DNA of 64,000 nucleotides, from NCBI GenBank assembly GCA_009760855.2, contig WPIO01000008.1:7805001-7869000 (forward strand), given 5' to 3'. A program made the translations under genes and the position numbers. Of the stretch, positions 53,565 to 64,000 are shown piece after piece. The DNA comes from Cristatella mucedo (lineage: Eukaryota; Bryozoa; Phylactolaemata; Cristatellidae). Numbering within the stretch: the stretch's first letter is position 1; every line of letters begins with the position of its first letter. Below the pieces are notes generated by a model. That model saw nothing but the letters and a program-made list of their open reading frames with translations. It was not told where the DNA came from and ran no database searches.

Positions 53565-55684
53565 TCGTGTCTGACTTGATAATTAAAGCAGGATGTCTAA
53601 GCTGGTTTAAGGTTGTTAGGCACGAACGGCCGTAGATTCTCCGCGGGAGGGGGACGACTAGGGGAGCATAGGCAGCGAAAGTCGGGGAATGTCGGCCTAT
53701 GACGGCGCTGCTGTTGGCGGCACAACTGTCACAAGAGATATCGCGCCTGCTTTTTTTTTTTACTGATGTAAGCGACCGTTCTTTTGCCGTAAGTGATTTT
53801 GGGCTCTTTAAACGAAAGACGAAAACGCACTAACACTCGCTGAACGAGTCTCGCCTTGGCGAACGCTAGGTAACCGCAAGCCGCCATCGCATGCGTCGCA
53901 ACCCGTGACCGTTCACGCTGAAGCATTGCTATTGCCATACGTGGTCAGTAGTCGGGCAGGTTCTGTAAAGCTTCTATGGCTTGTGTAAAGATGCTCGCTT
54001 CGCGACATATAGAGTGACGGACGCCGCTCGCGGACTTGTTGGAGGGTGGGGATAAGGAAGACACTAATGGCTGCGGTGCCCTTCCATTGTAGGCATACCT
54101 ACATGCATTATTCGCCGCCGGAAGCCGCTTAGGCTGCGACCTCGCCACCGAAAACTCTCCTGCGTAACGACCACCGAGTCCACGTAGCTTTACGGTGTCG
54201 CAGACGGATATGCATGCTTTGCCTTGGTGCGCGATGCTTCTCCGACTCTCTAGCGGTGCTTCGAGGAGCTGAGTCCACCACAATATTCGGTCTCTCATTA
54301 TTGGAGCGAGTTTTGAATGGTCAGCTCCAGACCCGCTGCAAGCATTCTATCAGAACTATTAATTAGCTATCCCGGCAGCATTAACCAGCTAACGACCGCG
54401 CTTTCTCGAGCCCAGCCGCACGGTGGTCAGTGGACACCTGGGACGAGGCTCGAACTGCGTTGAACGCAGGTGCACACGAGATTTGGTCACGTGCCGAGTA
54501 ACGCTTGCTTTTGCTACCTAGAGGTCCGTTGTAGCCAGCTTTGTCAGTGTTGCCCGTTCAGGGAAGTTCTTAAGCGGACTAAGAGTGGCGACATAACAGT
54601 TAGTTAGCCTCAGCACTCGCTAGATACATGCCGATCGTGACGCATACACTGCTATCCACGTGCCGCGAGCACACTTTGGAGAGCAGCTTGAGTTGCTAGC
54701 TTTACCATGCCTTGTATAAGTGCGAAAGCTCATGATTTCATCACTGTCACCCCGTTAGACATCTAAAGGCAGAGCTGGGCAGCGTTGCCTAAAAATACTA
54801 CAGATTTAAATAAAAATATGGCTAAATGGCATCAAGATTTATATTGCCTTCTATACTCAAAAGAAAATAAAACAATAGACAAAGAAGACGTAAACGAAAA
54901 CTCGGGCAGGACTGCTTACAACCAACGTAGTATCGAATCGAAGCATTCAGTTCACGAACGCACGCACAAACACACACAAGCACACACAAGCACTCACGAA
55001 CGCAGATTTCGTCAGGGGCCACTGGATGTGCAGCGTGTACACACGTGTGACCAGGCTCTAGAAACATTGTATCGCTCTTTCAGGCGATGGAGGTTTGGTC
55101 TCCCACATGCATCCGCGGAAGTTGGCTTGGCCAGGCTTGAGATGCAACTTCTGTCAATGTCAGGAGACCGCAAAAGCAACGTCCTATGCCAGAATTCGAC
55201 TTATTACCCGAATACTTCCTTTGCCTGAATCTGAAAGACACTTGAAGCCGAAAAATGACCGAATCCTTCCCGCAACTGAATCGAACAGATTGCTGATTTG
55301 CGAATGAAGAAAGACGCAGGAACGATTGTTCTGTGATCGGGAATGAATGGGAGTGCATGACTATTGTCAGCGACTGCGTGAGTGTGCACAAGTCTGACCG
55401 AGGCACGTCTTGACGTTGCTCGATGATAAAATACCGAAAACCTAAGCATTATACAGGGAGCTTGGCGCTCCACTTCATCCGCACTCCTTGCCGATACCAA
55501 AGCGGATACGGATGCATACGGACGATGCTTCATTCTGCAATATTACTCGCGCTTGCCATTATATCAAGAAAGGGATGTAGTTATCTTAGGGTGCTATAGG
55601 AATTTCATGCCGATATTAGCATTATCATTCGAAACTTCTGGCATGTCGTGTGCAGGTGTTACACAGACTTCGCACCCGTACGAA

Positions 55685-55835
55685 TACCTGGTCTGGCCCA
55701 GGGGTAGGATGCTCACCTTAAACAGCCAAGGTCGCGGGCTCAAGCTCTGCGGCGTTGGTAAAACGCCTTGATAGAGATTAGCTTCTCCCAGGGTGCTACA
55801 ACTGAATTATGTTTCATTATTATATACACTTGCCT
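55685..55835 (+). mobile_element. SINE B copy
   Basis: CTGGTCTGGCCCAGGGGTAG and GGTCGCGGGCTCAAGC form the tRNA-like head. GATAGAGATTAGCTTCTCCC and AGGGTGCTACAACTGAATTA form the tail. Confidence 0.6.
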
Positions 55836-56139
55836 CTATTTAGGCACCTTACACAGCCTCTATTTAGACACTTTACAAATCGCAGCAAGAGATATAATCA
55901 ATAGGTAGTGAAAAGCATGGTATAGTGCTTGGGGAGGCATTAAAAACCGCTCGATTCCTAACGTGCGCAAAAGTATCCTGTGCAGCCATTGTGCATTACT
56001 TTGACCACGTGTGCCAGTTTCAAGCGTATAGTATTGCATCGCGAGCCTTAGCAGACAACGATCTCGTCGACGGATTTCGCTTTTGAGATGTCTCCAGCCG
56101 TTGGCAGCAGCGATAGCGCTACGGACTGTGCTAGACGAC

Positions 56140-56760
56140 GCGATGTCCTCTCCCTTTCCTTATCGAAAAAGCCCAGCGACAGAGCTGGCAGCACACAAGC
56201 TGGCAGCTCGCAAGCTGGCAGCTCGCAAGCTGGCAGCACGCAAGCTGGCTAAAGCGTCCGTCTTGACCGGTTGGTGCAGCTTCCTTCGTACTAAGCGCCT
56301 GCAGCGGTCGAGGGCGCCGCCGGTGTGTGCAGGACGAAGCCCCGTTTTCCGGCGAGCATTCCTACAGTGCTTTGACAGCTGCGCCGAGGCAAGTGCGAGG
56401 CAAGCAGATGCAAGATTGCGAGGCCACGAGAGCTCTATTGTCGGATAGCCGCGGCCGATAGCTCGCGGCGGATCATCGCAGTGGCACTGCCGCGCCTCCG
56501 CGCCGCCGCCGGCCGCGCGGCTCCTCGCTGCTCGGGCGGGCACATGTCTGCTGCCAGAAGGACCCGGCGCAGATTGGCTTTGTCTTTCTCGAAGGCGCTC
56601 GAAGTCCTGCCTGTCGGCAGAGACGCGAGCGCTTGCTCCTCGCCGGCGTGTCAACAATGAGGTGTCGACAGCGGCGGGCGGGCGGGCGCGGAGCTGGCCG
56701 GCGGCACCTCGATGGATGTTGCTGTAGGCGACATCGGCCTCAGTAAGCCGACCAGGTGCG
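56140..56760. other. GC-rich, CpG-dense block upstream of collagen exon 1
   Basis: This CpG-rich block starts with a 15-bp tandem repeat and lies 2.6 kb upstream of the signal-peptide exon. It could hold a distal promoter or a 5'-UTR exon. No coding similarity was recognised. Confidence 0.3.
56182..56252. repeat. 15-bp minisatellite
   Basis: AAGCTGGCAGCTCGC and close variants repeat four to five times at the start of the upstream GC-rich block. Confidence 0.85.
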
Positions 56761-57627
56761 GCCAATTTGTCCCAAGTAGCCGCCGTCTAACTTAATGAAT
56801 TCGAACGTGATTTCACTACAGACTGTAATCCATACCATCTCTAAATGCGGCTTTCGCCACCTTGATCTAGGCTTCTGCGCTATCGGTGACGACCTAGCGA
56901 CGGCGCGGGCTCCGAACTTCGCCGACGAAGGAGAAGCAGGAGCAGCCGATAGTAAACGCCACCGCCGCTCGTGTTTGAGGCCTCCGCCGATGACGCGCAG
57001 CAGCGAAAGGAAAGTCGAAAGTACTCTGGGCTGCTGTCTGTATTTGACGTCGTCGTCGCAGGGCTAAGCCACCGGGAACCAGGCCCGGCCGAGCTTCCTT
57101 CGAGTTTCGACAAATTGAATGTAGCCGCCGCTCAGTCCCGCTGCCGCACAGTCAGTGCTTGCTCAGTCCCGCTGCCTCGTCTGAGCACAAACCGAGGATT
57201 ATCAAGCTCTCTACCTCTCCGCGCACGGATGCATTGCGGCGACTGCTGTCTGCACTGGTCTGTTTGGTTACCTCGATCCTGTTCCGTCATGCATTTGAAA
57301 ATGATCTCCGAATCAATTGACTGACTTGGCGACTGACTCAAACCTCTTTTGTCAGGCGAATAGGTTTCCGCTCACGATCCGTAGGTTTCTAAAAGTAGCC
57401 CTAACCTTCGATCAAATTTTCACGAGTTTGCTCTTCGGCCGGTTCTCAATGGTCGAGCACCGATCGGTTTCGAGACGATCGATGGGTGTCATGACTAACG
57501 GGCCGATCGCTACTGACCTCCCGAAGGTCAATGACGTTACACTGGCATATCGGGACACCGATGTCCGTGCGTCGTTCGTCAGCAAAACGCTGACAGTCTC
57601 AAGTTAGACTGGACGTATCGATAATGC

Positions 57628-57802
57628 GGTGAGCCGTGATGGCACACTAAGTAAGGCGGTTGCTTTCATGACCCCGGTCCCGAGGTCGTGGGTTCGATTC
57701 CTGTGGTGGGCGATCCTTTATCGCCACTGCAAGCGGTGGCGATAGCCATCAAGGCTCTTCTGTCGCTATACAGAACGAGGCTGTTTAAACAGCTAGGATT
57801 TA
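57628..57802 (+). mobile_element. tRNA-derived SINE A, well preserved
   Basis: It starts GTGAGCCGTGATGGCACAC, carries GAGGTCGTGGGTTCGATTCC and the GCAAGCGGTGGCGATAGCC core, and ends CAGCTAGG. It is one of the least diverged copies. Confidence 0.8.
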
Positions 57803-58377
57803 TTTATTTATTTAATGCGCCGAATACCACTCTACGACCTTGACAACGCGTCTTTGGCGTTTCCAGCCCCGATCGTGGTGGCTGCGCTCCCGGGTCTCTC
57901 ATGAAGCCCACATATTCGCATGAACCGTGCGACAGTCCAACTGATTGATTTGCGATTCTGATTGGTTGCTACTCAATGACTGGCTTGTTTCTACTGAATC
58001 GAGTTTGATGCGATAATCTCAGCCTTCAAATATTCGGTATACTGGGAGTCGCGATGGACTAAGCTACAAGCGAAGCTTGAAGATTGATCTGGCTACATGT
58101 CGCGCTCTCAAGATAAAATGAGCTGACACGTACGATTTAGCAAACTTTTTATAAACAGAAAGACGGCAAGCCATTCTCATACAAAGAAAATAAAGAGGAA
58201 GTGGCAGTCCTGAGTTGGTGGGGCTACCGGCTAGACAGTGATCAGAATTATTTAATCAGATCCCACCAAAAGTAGAGCTAAATAAATCGCAGTAGTGTTC
58301 TTTCTGCTCTGTGGCCAAATGTAGGTCGTGCTTCCGAGAGCCACCGAGCAGTACTCGCTGAGCGAATGTCAAGCTGT

Positions 58378-58389
58378 GATTACATGACG

Positions 58390-58434
<45 letters not shown>

Positions 58435-58499
58435 ATATATATACAAACTAGGGTAGTATATATATACAAACTAGAATGTATAGCTGCGATTACATGACG

Positions 58500-58540
<41 letters not shown>

Positions 58541-58566
58541 CATATATATATATATGTGTGTGTGTC

Positions 58567-58650
<84 letters not shown>
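58378..58650. repeat. compound (TA)n/(TG)n with duplicated flank
   Basis: The phrase GATTACATGACGCCTATATA occurs twice, each followed by TA repeats. ATACAAACTAGGGTAGTA also recurs after the final TG run. Confidence 0.9.
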
Positions 58651-58651
<1 letters not shown>

Positions 58652-58734
58652 CAAACTAGGGTAGTAGCGGTGTCCACAAAAAGAACCTGAGAAAATCACG
58701 TGCTTATGAATAATTAAAAAACGGTAAGAGTAAT

Positions 58735-59860
58735 AGTTTCTATAGCCTCCAAAGAGAACTAAATTTCTTTTTAGGCACTTTACATATGCTGTAAAGGAAG
58801 CATATCAATTAACTTTCTTAATGACAACATGCACAATTTCAGCATGCATAGGCACCCAAACAAAGAAGCACAAAAAATGGAACAAACAGACGGAACAAAT
58901 TCCGAGAGGTGGAGCCAGGATATTCATCGGGGAGGGGGGAGCCTGCAGAACTATTGTATAGGAGCAAGATCCGCATAATTTACATACGGGCCGACCTAGA
59001 CCCGCAATTCATGAAAAATTAAAGTGCTCAAACACACTGTTCATTCGACACGAACTCAGGTGGTTGCTCAATGAGCGGAAATAAGACACAATTTTGTCGT
59101 TGGTGATGATCGGGGGGGGGGGGGGGCCTAGGAATACGGACCGGTCTACGTCGGAGCCCACGAGATGGCAGGAGGCAAGTGCCCCCTGCCATCTCTCGCG
59201 GGCTCCGTCACCGCCACGAAGAGCTTGTTGCATCGTTAGCTAATTAAAATTTCGTCAAGTTAGAAGATGTCTTAATTACAGTCGCGATTTCAGGCTTGGA
59301 AGCATACCCTCTAGGAATCAAAGGTGCTATATTCAAAGGAATTTTGCTCGATTAGAGTCACAGCATAACCACCGTAGTCCGATGAGTGGAAAGTACGATG
59401 ACAAGCTTGACAAGGACGTATTTCAGATAGCTAGGCCGAAGCAATGGAATGACAGCGCCCAAAAGTGAGTAGCAGAACGTTGAAGTCGATATGCCTCTTG
59501 GTGGTGAGCCAATGCAGATCGACGAAAAGTGGTGCCGTTGCGACAGTTTCGACGTTAAACAAAAATCAGGCCTAGCTACAGAATTTCGCGCCAACTGTAA
59601 GTGTCTCACAGCACAGGCAGGAAGATGTGCTTTGCTTAGTGAGTTACTGAACTCTTTAAGGGATATTACGAATCCTTACAAATTATGGACCAGCTTGGAT
59701 ATGGTATCCTTTATCTAAACGAGCCTAAATGTGTGCACTGTTATGCAGCCAAAAGCTGACAGACTTGACAGACAGCTAGGCTGATGCGGTCATCGAGCAA
59801 TAGCTCATTTTGGAACAGGACACTGAGACTATGTCCCACACGCGCCACACCAGGCACTCG
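58735..59860 (-). mobile_element. diverged L2/CR1-like LINE
   Basis: The reverse tail CCTCCAAAGAGAACTAAATT and TCTTTTTAGGCAC starts the element. A minus-strand frame reads LQLARNSVARPDFCLT, matching the LQLVQNSAARLVC block. It is heavily diverged and contains a run of G at 59111. Confidence 0.65.
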
Positions 59861-61261
59861 CTGTGACGCCCACCTTGAGGGCTAGGCTTTCTGGTGTCCG
59901 GGTGGCACATGACATATCTATAAATACTAAGTTACTTTCAACCACATTTTATTCAAGAAAGTTTGCTGCCATAACCGGATGCAGCTCACTTCTGCTCTGT
60001 CCTGTGCTTAAATTCAAACTCAAGTGCCAACGTACGTGAGCCAAATATCGCTCCACGCATTGTCCTACTGCATCTTTATGTCTCCTCAGGGTGAAGCGGC
60101 TCTCCTTTTCACCAACACCCGGCTCTATGCTAAGCGATGTAGTTTGCATCGTGGCCTCACGCACAAGATTCAAAGTATAGGATAGTCGTAAAAAGTGTAA
60201 ATACTACCTTAGCTACACTCAGGGTCGACCGAACTTTTAAAATATGATTGTGCACCTCCTCAGCTCTCTCGCTCCCGTCTGTCGCGATCGAGGGCGCACC
60301 ATTCTTCGAGCTGATGCTCGTGGCTGTCTCAAGTCAACTATAGGCGTCTACAGAGCAGCAAGGGCTGACGGCAGTATTAGCTTGCCAGTTCCGTGTAAGT
60401 GAGAAGATGCTTATGTCCAGGCGGCTGGCATCTGCTTGTCATGTCTACTCTCGAGTTTTCCGCCGCGATGACATAAGCTGGCGCTCACGTCGTCGCCGCT
60501 CAGCGAGTCCGCCGGAAGCGAGAAAAGTGCACACGTCAACGAACTTCTGCCTTGGCCTTTGCAGCTAAAGAAACCTAAGTATGGTGTTCACGATGTGACT
60601 GAGGCGCTGCATTTTCGTTAGTTTTTCTGAAGACGCCAAAGCGGCAACATGAATCGAGTTCCACCGGTCGTTAGCCAAGCGCTCACTCAGACGATCTGGG
60701 CTCTCTTCCTGCCGTTTATGCGATTTCTCCGCTGACTTCATCACGCAGCTTTCATCTCTCGCTTTTGTAATGCATCTTTATTTCTGCACTCCTCCACTCT
60801 TCCATTCCCCTTGTCAATATCAGCGATAGAAGCAGTAGCGGAGTACTCGTAGGTAGTTGGCCTCCGTTGCGAACAGGAAGTGCCGCTCGCACGTTTAGTC
60901 TCACATTTGGCCTCACCGCGTTTGGCCTTCACACTCGGGTCTGCTAGCGTGTGTCGTGTCAGTCAAAGACTAGCTGAACCGATCAAACGGCAATCGAATG
61001 CAAGCTCTCCGTTTCTCCAAGCAGTCCTCAAGAATTCTGACCACCGATTCGGTTGGACTCGTTTTGCCTCTATCGAAAGCAATACCTTTCCCTTTGCCGC
61101 ACAGCCAGCGCTGTTCGGCTACTATGGCCGAAATTTCGTCCGAGTCACGCATAAAAAATGATTCCTCTTTGCAGGGTGGCGTACTAGTCTCTATTATGTC
61201 GACGGAGTCTAAATGTCTAGATTTTCAAAGAAATGCAGTCTAAATGTAGGCTTAATCGCAC

Positions 61262-61437
61262 TGCTGGTGGTGGATCACTAGGTAATGTGGTTGCATTTCA
61301 CGACCTCGGGCCCGAGGTCGTGGGTTTGAATCCTGCGGTGGGTGATTTTCTTTATCATCACTGCAAGTGGTGGTGATAGCCACAAAGGCTCTTCTGTCAC
61401 TATACAAAAAAGGCTGTTAAATCAGCTAGCATTTTTT
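61262..61437 (+). mobile_element. tRNA-derived SINE A
   Basis: TGGTGGATCACTAGGTAATG, the B box GTCGTGGGTTTGAATCC and GGCTGTTAAATCAGCTAGC mark a full copy. A minisatellite follows directly. Confidence 0.8.
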
Positions 61438-61545
61438 GGATTGCTCTGGAACACCCTGGATTGCACTGGATCGCACTGAATCGCCCTCAATTGCACTGGA
61501 TCGCCTTGGATCGCACTGAATCGCTCTGGATCGCCCAGGAGCACC
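61437..61545. repeat. 10-11 bp minisatellite CTGGATCGCA
   Basis: About ten imperfect copies of (C/T)TGGAT(C/T)GC follow directly after the SINE A 3' end. Confidence 0.8.
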
Positions 61546-63200
61546 GGCGGTCGTGAAATAGTTAGCTACCCATTTGAGGCGAAGTACTTGTTCGGCAAGC
61601 AGTCCCATTTCAAAGGCCGCACGGTCCTAACTTAGCACCTTTTGAGTTACCCGAATCAACGTACTCCACCGCTGTCATGCCCACTTTTTCGCTACTTTCT
61701 TCCCCCATACTTCATCTGCATTCTCGGCCTTCTTTTTTTGCTTTGCCAACAAAAGAGGGCGTCGCAAGCCGCAGAAATTTTGAATTGAAGCTAAAAAGAA
61801 GCTCGCTAGCGTGCGTGCTACTAATTTCTCATGGGCTTGCTTAGTCATAGATAGAGATCTATCAAGCCTGTACACACGGGCTAGAGCCATCGCAGGAATA
61901 AGCGAGGCATGTGCAAGCTGTCTGGTCATTGATGTTGGTAAACAGAAACAGGACAAAATTACTTCTCTGACCTGCAAGACCAGCCATGGCTTGTTTCTAT
62001 CCCTCCTTGCACTAGCTATATTCTATCACTGCCAGAGCGCCAGTTTCAGTCTCCCCTCTGCTCTCTCAGCCGCCCCACCAAACAATAAATCAGCTGCTCC
62101 ATTCGTCCATTTAAAGACTTATGGCGACAGCAGCTTTTCTTTACAGGTCTTATTCTGCATCACTCACATCCGCAGCTCTTGCGAAAGAAAATATCCTCTT
62201 CTGCTACCAACTCTTGCAAGTTCCTGTTCAGCGGTCATGCACCACGCTACTCACTCTCTCGACTTGTATTATGACACAGTGGCACCTATTGCTTGTTTTG
62301 CATAAAATGAAGTCTTTTGGCAATTATATGGTTGCTTAAAACCCCCCAGGCTTTGACAGAAATAGGTAAGACGACTCTCCAACGTAGCACCCCGTAAGTA
62401 TTTGTGGCTAATTAGATTACGTGCGGAAACGCATTACATATGAAGACATTCAGAAGAATTCTATAAATCATAAAAAATATTGCCTATCGTTCAGAAATCA
62501 GTCCAGACGTCCAAAATATCTACGTAATAATATCTATCCGTTTCATACTTAACCGTCTGACAATTCAATGCATCTTTTAGGTCTTATCTGCCAAATGCAT
62601 GATTTATCAAGGCTTCTGTAAGTATTAGCCAAGCATTGGTATCTACGCTAATCTTAGTATTCACAATGCAGAGACCGTTAATATACTCTGGTGGCAGACA
62701 TAATCTATGTTTGATGGCCACAGGCCTAACTTTCTAAGCGCCTGGCAGCTTAATAAAAACTGTAATAAGCACGCGACAGCAAAAGACTGAGGTAAAGAAT
62801 CACAAACCTGCAAGCAAACAAGTCTGTATCTGCAGCTGGCACGTTCACCCGTAGCCGTATCTATCACAAACTTATATATAAGGCGCTGTTCGTAAGCGTA
62901 CTTATACAGCACTATTCACGATCACTTCCATTATTCTCCAGAAGCCGAGCAGAAATGTCTTATTTCATTATTCTTATGTAGCCGATCTTATGTGTCACGC
63001 GCACTGCGGCGTCTTCGATTGCAATGCCTGTGGCGCCTCTTCAGACGCGAAAGCCTTGTCTGTCGGTTTTTAGTACTCATTAGCGGCTACATATAGCATG
63101 ACCAAGAGCGCAGCACTTAAACGTCAGAAAATTTCTTTTAAATAAGACTTGATTCCCCAGACTAGTCACTTTGAATCGTAGCAAGCATATGCAATTGTAC

Positions 63201-63202
<2 letters not shown>

Positions 63203-63231
<29 letters not shown>

Positions 63232-63232
63232 G
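63203..63232. repeat. (GA)n microsatellite
   Basis: A short GA run. Confidence 0.9.
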
Positions 63233-63917
63233 TCGTTACATACAGACATGGATAGACATTGAAAAATCAGTGCCTCGACAGAAAAAACTAGAAATAAAGG
63301 CCTCAGCTGCTTGCACAGATTAGTCTGGCTACACGGCGTCACTCCAGTCTATGGGGCTACTAAGTGGATCGTGAAGAACGAGCTTCCAAATTCGTTCTCA
63401 ACCCGCACACCTGGTCAGCAATAGCAGGCTAAGCTGCGACCCCTCAGGCTGGTGGCAACCCCCTTCCTTTCACCCTCAGCTTTCTCCCTTCCTTCCTCCT
63501 TCTCCTTCCCCCTTCCTTCTCCCCTGCTTTCTTTCCCTCTTCCTTTTCCAAGCCTTCGTTTCCCTACATTTGCCCGCATATACATACGAAGCAGACAGCT
63601 CATTACCAGTCTGCGGAAATAGCACTGGGGGGGGGGAGTTGTATGTAATGCTTCAAATAGCGTTCTGCCATGCAATGCAGGTCTCATTGAGCCGCGGGCG
63701 AAGAACGAGCTAGAGACGATGCAAATATTTCCTCTAGCGGCCATAAGGTTTGCCGAAGCCACATAACTACGGCCACCTAGTCGACTGCTGCTGTGAGAAG
63801 TTTTTAAATACACCCAGAGGTTCAAAACAAGTGAAATTAATGCCAAAATAAACACAGCAGACCAACGGATGATTTATATAGCACGACAAACGCAGCATGG
63901 TTGGTGGAGGCACTTAC

Positions 63918-64000
63918 TGTTCGAAGACGTCGTTCCTCCCCGAGTAGAATTTCCGCATTTTGGGCAGGCATGGACTCTACGATTTTCAGAGCTACATCGG
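63918..64000 (-). CDS. possible partial exon of another gene, cut by window edge
   Basis: A strong donor (ACA followed by GTAAGTG) ends an open stretch that runs off the window. One frame reads DVALKIVESMPAQNAEILLG then EERRLRT, a protein-like amphipathic helix in phase 0. A second frame reads HACPKCGNST, which resembles a zinc ribbon and is also open. I do not recognise the product. The minus strand here is upstream of the collagen exon 1, so it could belong to a neighbour. Confidence 0.35.

Larger units (their letters stand above)
53565..63917. other. upstream flank of the collagen gene
   Basis: Apart from the SINE, LINE, minisatellite and GC-rich features listed, no coding region is supported. 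Sequence just upstream of exon 1 is GC-rich without an obvious TATA box. Confidence 0.5.

Noticed and set aside
54785-55228. 147-codon plus-strand frame
   Set aside because: It is partly a (CACA)n-encoded His/Thr stretch, has no homology that I recognise and shows no splice context.

Overview
The window is animal genomic DNA. It carries one recognisable gene, a fibrillar procollagen of the type V/XI group (clade B), spread over about 43 kb of the minus strand. I could place 29 exons (53564 down to 10830) by splice sites and reading phase. Joined, they keep one open frame of 1,681 codons. A short candidate 30th exon with a stop codon lies at 10667-10732, with an AATAAA signal further downstream, but its protein is a poor match to the family. 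Several helix exons are much longer than vertebrate ones (451, 306, 270 and 243 nt). That exon structure, and the interspersed repeats, point to an invertebrate bilaterian rather than a vertebrate. I cannot name the phylum from the sequence.

Protein order: signal peptide (exon 1), TSPN/laminin-G-like N-propeptide domain with four cysteines (exons 2-5), short minor triple helix (exon 6), Gln/Ala-rich non-helical linker (exon 7), major helix of 1,007 residues (exons 8-24), C-telopeptide with an RARR furin-type site (exon 25), and the COLFI C-propeptide used for chain selection and trimer formation (exons 26-29, perhaps 30). Notable points are four breaks in the Gly-X-Y repeat in the second half of the helix, loss of the second C-propeptide cysteine, cross-link position Lys84 kept without its usual His-Arg, no long variable region between the TSPN domain and the minor helix, and two introns that split Gly codons.

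The introns and both flanks are full of repeats. One class is decayed non-LTR retrotransposon copies of L2/CR1 type, with reverse transcriptase remnants and an ATT-rich tail. A second is a tRNA-derived SINE family (called SINE A here) with A and B boxes and a conserved 3' half. A third is a rarer tRNA-headed SINE (SINE B) whose tail copies the LINE 3' end. There are also long (GA)n, (CA)n and (TA)n tracts, minisatellites and several near-perfect hairpins. Positions 1-10.5 kb are downstream of the collagen gene and hold mainly LINE and SINE copies plus a GC-rich CpG-dense block (8.2-9.2 kb) and a minisatellite. Positions 53.6-63.9 kb are upstream and repeat-rich. A possible exon of another minus-strand gene is cut by the right edge (63918-64000).
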